Shown here one piece after another: positions 5,838-7,434 of a stretch of DNA of 7,434 nucleotides. The DNA is taken from NCBI GenBank assembly GCA_018812505.1, contig JAHJDK010000078.1:1-7434 (forward strand), written 5' to 3'. The translations under genes and the position numbers were made by a program. The notes beneath the pieces were generated by a model. The model ran no database searches and was not told the DNA's origin. It saw only the letters and a program-made list of their open reading frames with translations. Positions within the stretch are counted from its first letter, which is position 1, and each line of letters opens with the position of its first letter. The DNA comes from Nanobdellota archaeon (GTDB lineage: Archaea; Nanobdellota; Nanobdellia; Woesearchaeales; GCA-2686295).

Positions 5838-7289
5838 ATGTCTGCTAGATTTAATTGGAGAATCATTCTTTGGGCTCTTGGTGTGGTTCAGCCGGCTACG
5901 GCAAAAGAAATTAGAGAATTACTTCTTAAGGTCTTTCCTGATGCTGGTAGAATACCCTCTCAAGATGAGTTCAAAGTATATTTGAATTTATGGGAAAAAG
6001 AAAGGCTTGTTGGCGTTGTTAATCGCAAGAGTGCTCATTATTCTTTGACATCTAGAGGTAATTATAGGATGGGATCAGATCTTAGATATAATCGTGATAA
6101 AGTAAGATTGTTCTTGATGAAGGAGGCTCGCAGGAATAGAATATATTTATCAGGGGAGCAAATAAAGGAGTTGGTTGGCGATTCGCCAACTGTGATAGGT
6201 AGTAGGGAAATATACAAGAGGCATCGGCCAATAATTGCGGCCTTGCCATGCTTCGGCCGAAATTATTGGCCGATGCTCTTAGGACAGCTTTTAGCTGACC
6301 CTTTGAAGAACGGCTCCCCTGATAATCATCTTGCATTATATTCTTTTCCATCTTTTGAATCTTTGATTTCTTCTTATGATAGGTTTTCTCGCATAAAAAA
6401 GCCCAGCCTTCATCTTTTGGCCTTGGCGATTGGTATTAGTCCTCGTCTAATTAGTTATATAATCTATAAAAGGCCAGAGCACTATAGGCAGTTTGAAATA
6501 GGTAAGCGTGGGGGGGGTACTAGAAATATCTGTTCTCCTAGAGTGTTTTTAAAAACTATTCAGTATTGGATTTTAGATTATTTATTGTTTGCTCTTAAAA
6601 TTCATCCTTCCTGTAATTCATATCAAAAAGGTAAGTCAATAATAACAAATGCATCTGATCACGTTGGGAAAAATTACGTTGCTAATATTGATATAAAGGA
6701 TTTTTTTAACTCAATTTCAGAACGTAGTATTTCTAAGTTTCTATGTAATCAAGGTTATGATGCAGGTTTTTCAGAGCTTATTAGCAAACTAGTTACATTA
6801 AATGATGGTTTGCCACAGGGTGCACCTACTAGTCCTCATATTTCAAATGCTTTTATGTATCAATTTGATGAGAAGATTTTTAAATTTTGTGAAAAGTTGA
6901 AAATGGTATATTCAAGATATGCTGATGATATGACAATTAGTGGAAGTAATAAGAAAGATATAATTAGGGGTATCGGTTTTGCTAAGCAATATCTTGATAG
7001 TATGGGATTATCTTTGAATGAAAGTAAAACAAGAATTGCTAGCAAAGGAGGGCAGCAAAAAGTAACGGGCATTGTTGTTAATTCTCATATTTCTCCACCA
7101 AGAATGTTTCGTAGAAAAATCAGGGCCATGTTTCATAACGCTTATAAAAATCCTAAAGAATATCGAGATAAGCAAGGTCAGTTAAAAGGTTATTTGTGTT
7201 ATCTTTGTGCTTTTCCAGGAGTGCTTACTGCAAAGGATAAAGAGATTTATGTAAGGACAATTAATCGTTTATCTTCTTTTGCGGAGTGA
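5838..7289 (+). CDS. Retron reverse transcriptase with N-terminal winged-helix domain
   Basis: This 483-residue RT is much longer than a typical retron RT (about 300-380). From about residue 178 it aligns by eye with Ec86 RT. It has the retron NAxxH motif (N271-A-S-D-H275), catalytic motif A (NIDIKDFF, D285), QGAPTSP (327-333), the catalytic YADD (361-364) and the retron VTG motif (409-411), all intact. It copies the msd part of a cognate RNA into msDNA. Residues about 6-100 look like a winged helix (a K-E-I-R-E-L-L helix, then Y-S-L-T-S-R-G and a basic helix with R-D-K-V-R), similar to the DNA-binding domain I remember at the C-terminus of the Ec86 effector; here it is on the RT. The linker (about 105-175) is covered by two palindromic structures at DNA level. 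A G8 run lies at codons 225-227. The start has AAAGGGA (5823-5829), within the end of the NDT gene, implying translational coupling. Confidence 0.92.
   Translation: MSARFNWRIILWALGVVQPATAKEIRELLLKVFPDAGRIPSQDEFKVYLNLWEKERLVGVVNRKSAHYSLTSRGNYRMGSDLRYNRDKVRLFLMKEARRNRIYLSGEQIKELVGDSPTVIGSREIYKRHRPIIAALPCFGRNYWPMLLGQLLADPLKNGSPDNHLALYSFPSFESLISSYDRFSRIKKPSLHLLALAIGISPRLISYIIYKRPEHYRQFEIGKRGGGTRNICSPRVFLKTIQYWILDYLLFALKIHPSCNSYQKGKSIITNASDHVGKNYVANIDIKDFFNSISERSISKFLCNQGYDAGFSELISKLVTLNDGLPQGAPTSPHISNAFMYQFDEKIFKFCEKLKMVYSRYADDMTISGSNKKDIIRGIGFAKQYLDSMGLSLNESKTRIASKGGQQKVTGIVVNSHISPPRMFRRKIRAMFHNAYKNPKEYRDKQGQLKGYLCYLCAFPGVLTAKDKEIYVRTINRLSSFAE
6173..6191. repeat. Small perfect hairpin inside the RT gene
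   Basis: GTTGGCG (6174-6180) and CGCCAAC (6184-6190) are perfect inverted copies around ATT, with a possible outer G-T pair. The hairpin is G+C-rich against an AT-rich gene and encodes V-G-D-S-P-T in the linker between the winged-helix and RT domains. It lies 25 bases before the larger palindrome. Confidence 0.8.
6216..6280. repeat. Long palindromic structure inside the RT gene
   Basis: A perfect 16-bp inverted repeat (6221-6236 with 6261-6276) continues inward past one G-A mismatch with CGGCC (6238-6242) against GGCCG (6255-6259), leaving a 12-base loop. It continues outward past one bulged G with AAGA (6216-6219) against TCTT (6277-6280). About 25 pairs form in 65 bases. The segment is G+C-rich and in frame, encoding residues 127-148 (R-H-R-P-I-I...). 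It looks like a palindromic element inserted into the linker, or an RNA structure acting on the RT message. Confidence 0.85.
6510..6517 (+). repeat. G8 homopolymer tract in the RT gene
   Basis: Eight consecutive G residues encode G225-G226-G227 (codons GGG-GGG-GGT), early in the RT domain before all catalytic motifs. A gain or loss of one G would truncate the RT, so the tract is a possible slippage or phase-variation site. The frame is intact in this copy. Confidence 0.6.
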
Positions 7290-7348
7290 TTAGAGTAGAA
7301 GGGCGCTTTAAGGAAATTTGGCACATGACCCACCCTCCAAACACTTAA

Positions 7349-7434
7349 ATGCTACAAAATAAAAGACTTATGGCAACTGCGACGCAGGCTCATAACCTGA
7401 ATATCGTTAACTACTGGACTGTGTATATAATAGA
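7349..7434 (+). CDS. Possible start of another ORF, cut by window edge
   Basis: From ATG at 7349 (or a second ATG at 7370), a reading frame stays open for 28 codons to the window edge; a stop directly precedes it at 7346-7348. The peptide beginning at the second ATG (MATATQAHNLNIVNYW) is not recognised. No good ribosome site is visible. The frame is short and may be chance. Confidence 0.2.
   Translation, partial: MLQNKRLMATATQAHNLNIVNYWTVYII

Noticed and set aside
6082..7072. Minus-strand reading frames inside the RT gene (6082-6351 and 6860-7072)
   Set aside because: They are antisense to conserved RT and linker sequence with no supporting signals.
7385..7399. tRNA-Met-like anticodon arm: CAGG and CCTG around the loop CTCATAA
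   Set aside because: No matching D arm, T arm or acceptor stem can be found around it, and the T-loop consensus is absent. A short reading frame crosses it. It is a coincidental hairpin.

Overview
The window is AT-rich (roughly one third G+C by eye) with bacterial gene organisation: Shine-Dalgarno sites, short intergenic gaps and all convincing genes on the + strand. The families (an RloC/AAA_13-type ATPase, a HEPN-like protein, a type II retron) and their mixed base composition point to an accessory, horizontally acquired defence-type region. An AT-rich Gram-negative, possibly a gammaproteobacterium, is a reasonable guess, but no taxonomic marker is present.

Layout. (1) Positions 114-1518: two adjacent genes, a membrane protein with features of a permuted NlpC/P60-papain (YiiX-like) hydrolase and a DUF4145/HEPN-like protein. 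(2) Positions 1601-4437: an 869-residue SMC/Rad50-like ATPase with a zinc-hook-like CPLC motif and a C-terminal region that could be an anticodon-nuclease/HEPN-type effector, followed by a 50-codon cysteine-rich small ORF. (3) Positions 4438-4843: about 400 bases without a convincing gene but with several inverted repeats, then a 53-codon ORF of unknown function. (4) Positions 5065-7289: a retron with a candidate msr-msd RNA, a nucleoside deoxyribosyltransferase-like (NDT) effector gene, and a retron reverse transcriptase that carries an N-terminal winged-helix domain. (5) Positions 7290-7434: an edge region with at most the beginning of another ORF.

A 43-46 bp element sharing the core TATAAAAGTTCGC occurs three times in the same orientation (68-113, 1538-1580, 4518-4561). 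It lies exactly at the boundaries between these blocks, and each copy has two imperfectly inverted arms. It could be a recombination site of Xer/dif-like 11-6-11 design delimiting exchangeable modules, or a shared regulatory element. This is the most unusual structural signal in the window.

The retron resembles the Ec86 (Eco1) class: RNA, then NDT effector, then RT. Unlike Ec86, as I remember it, the winged-helix DNA-binding domain is fused to the RT rather than to the NDT protein. A strong 65-bp palindromic structure plus a smaller hairpin sit in frame inside the RT gene, in the linker between the winged-helix and RT domains. All function assignments are from reading the sequence and family memory; no database search was run.
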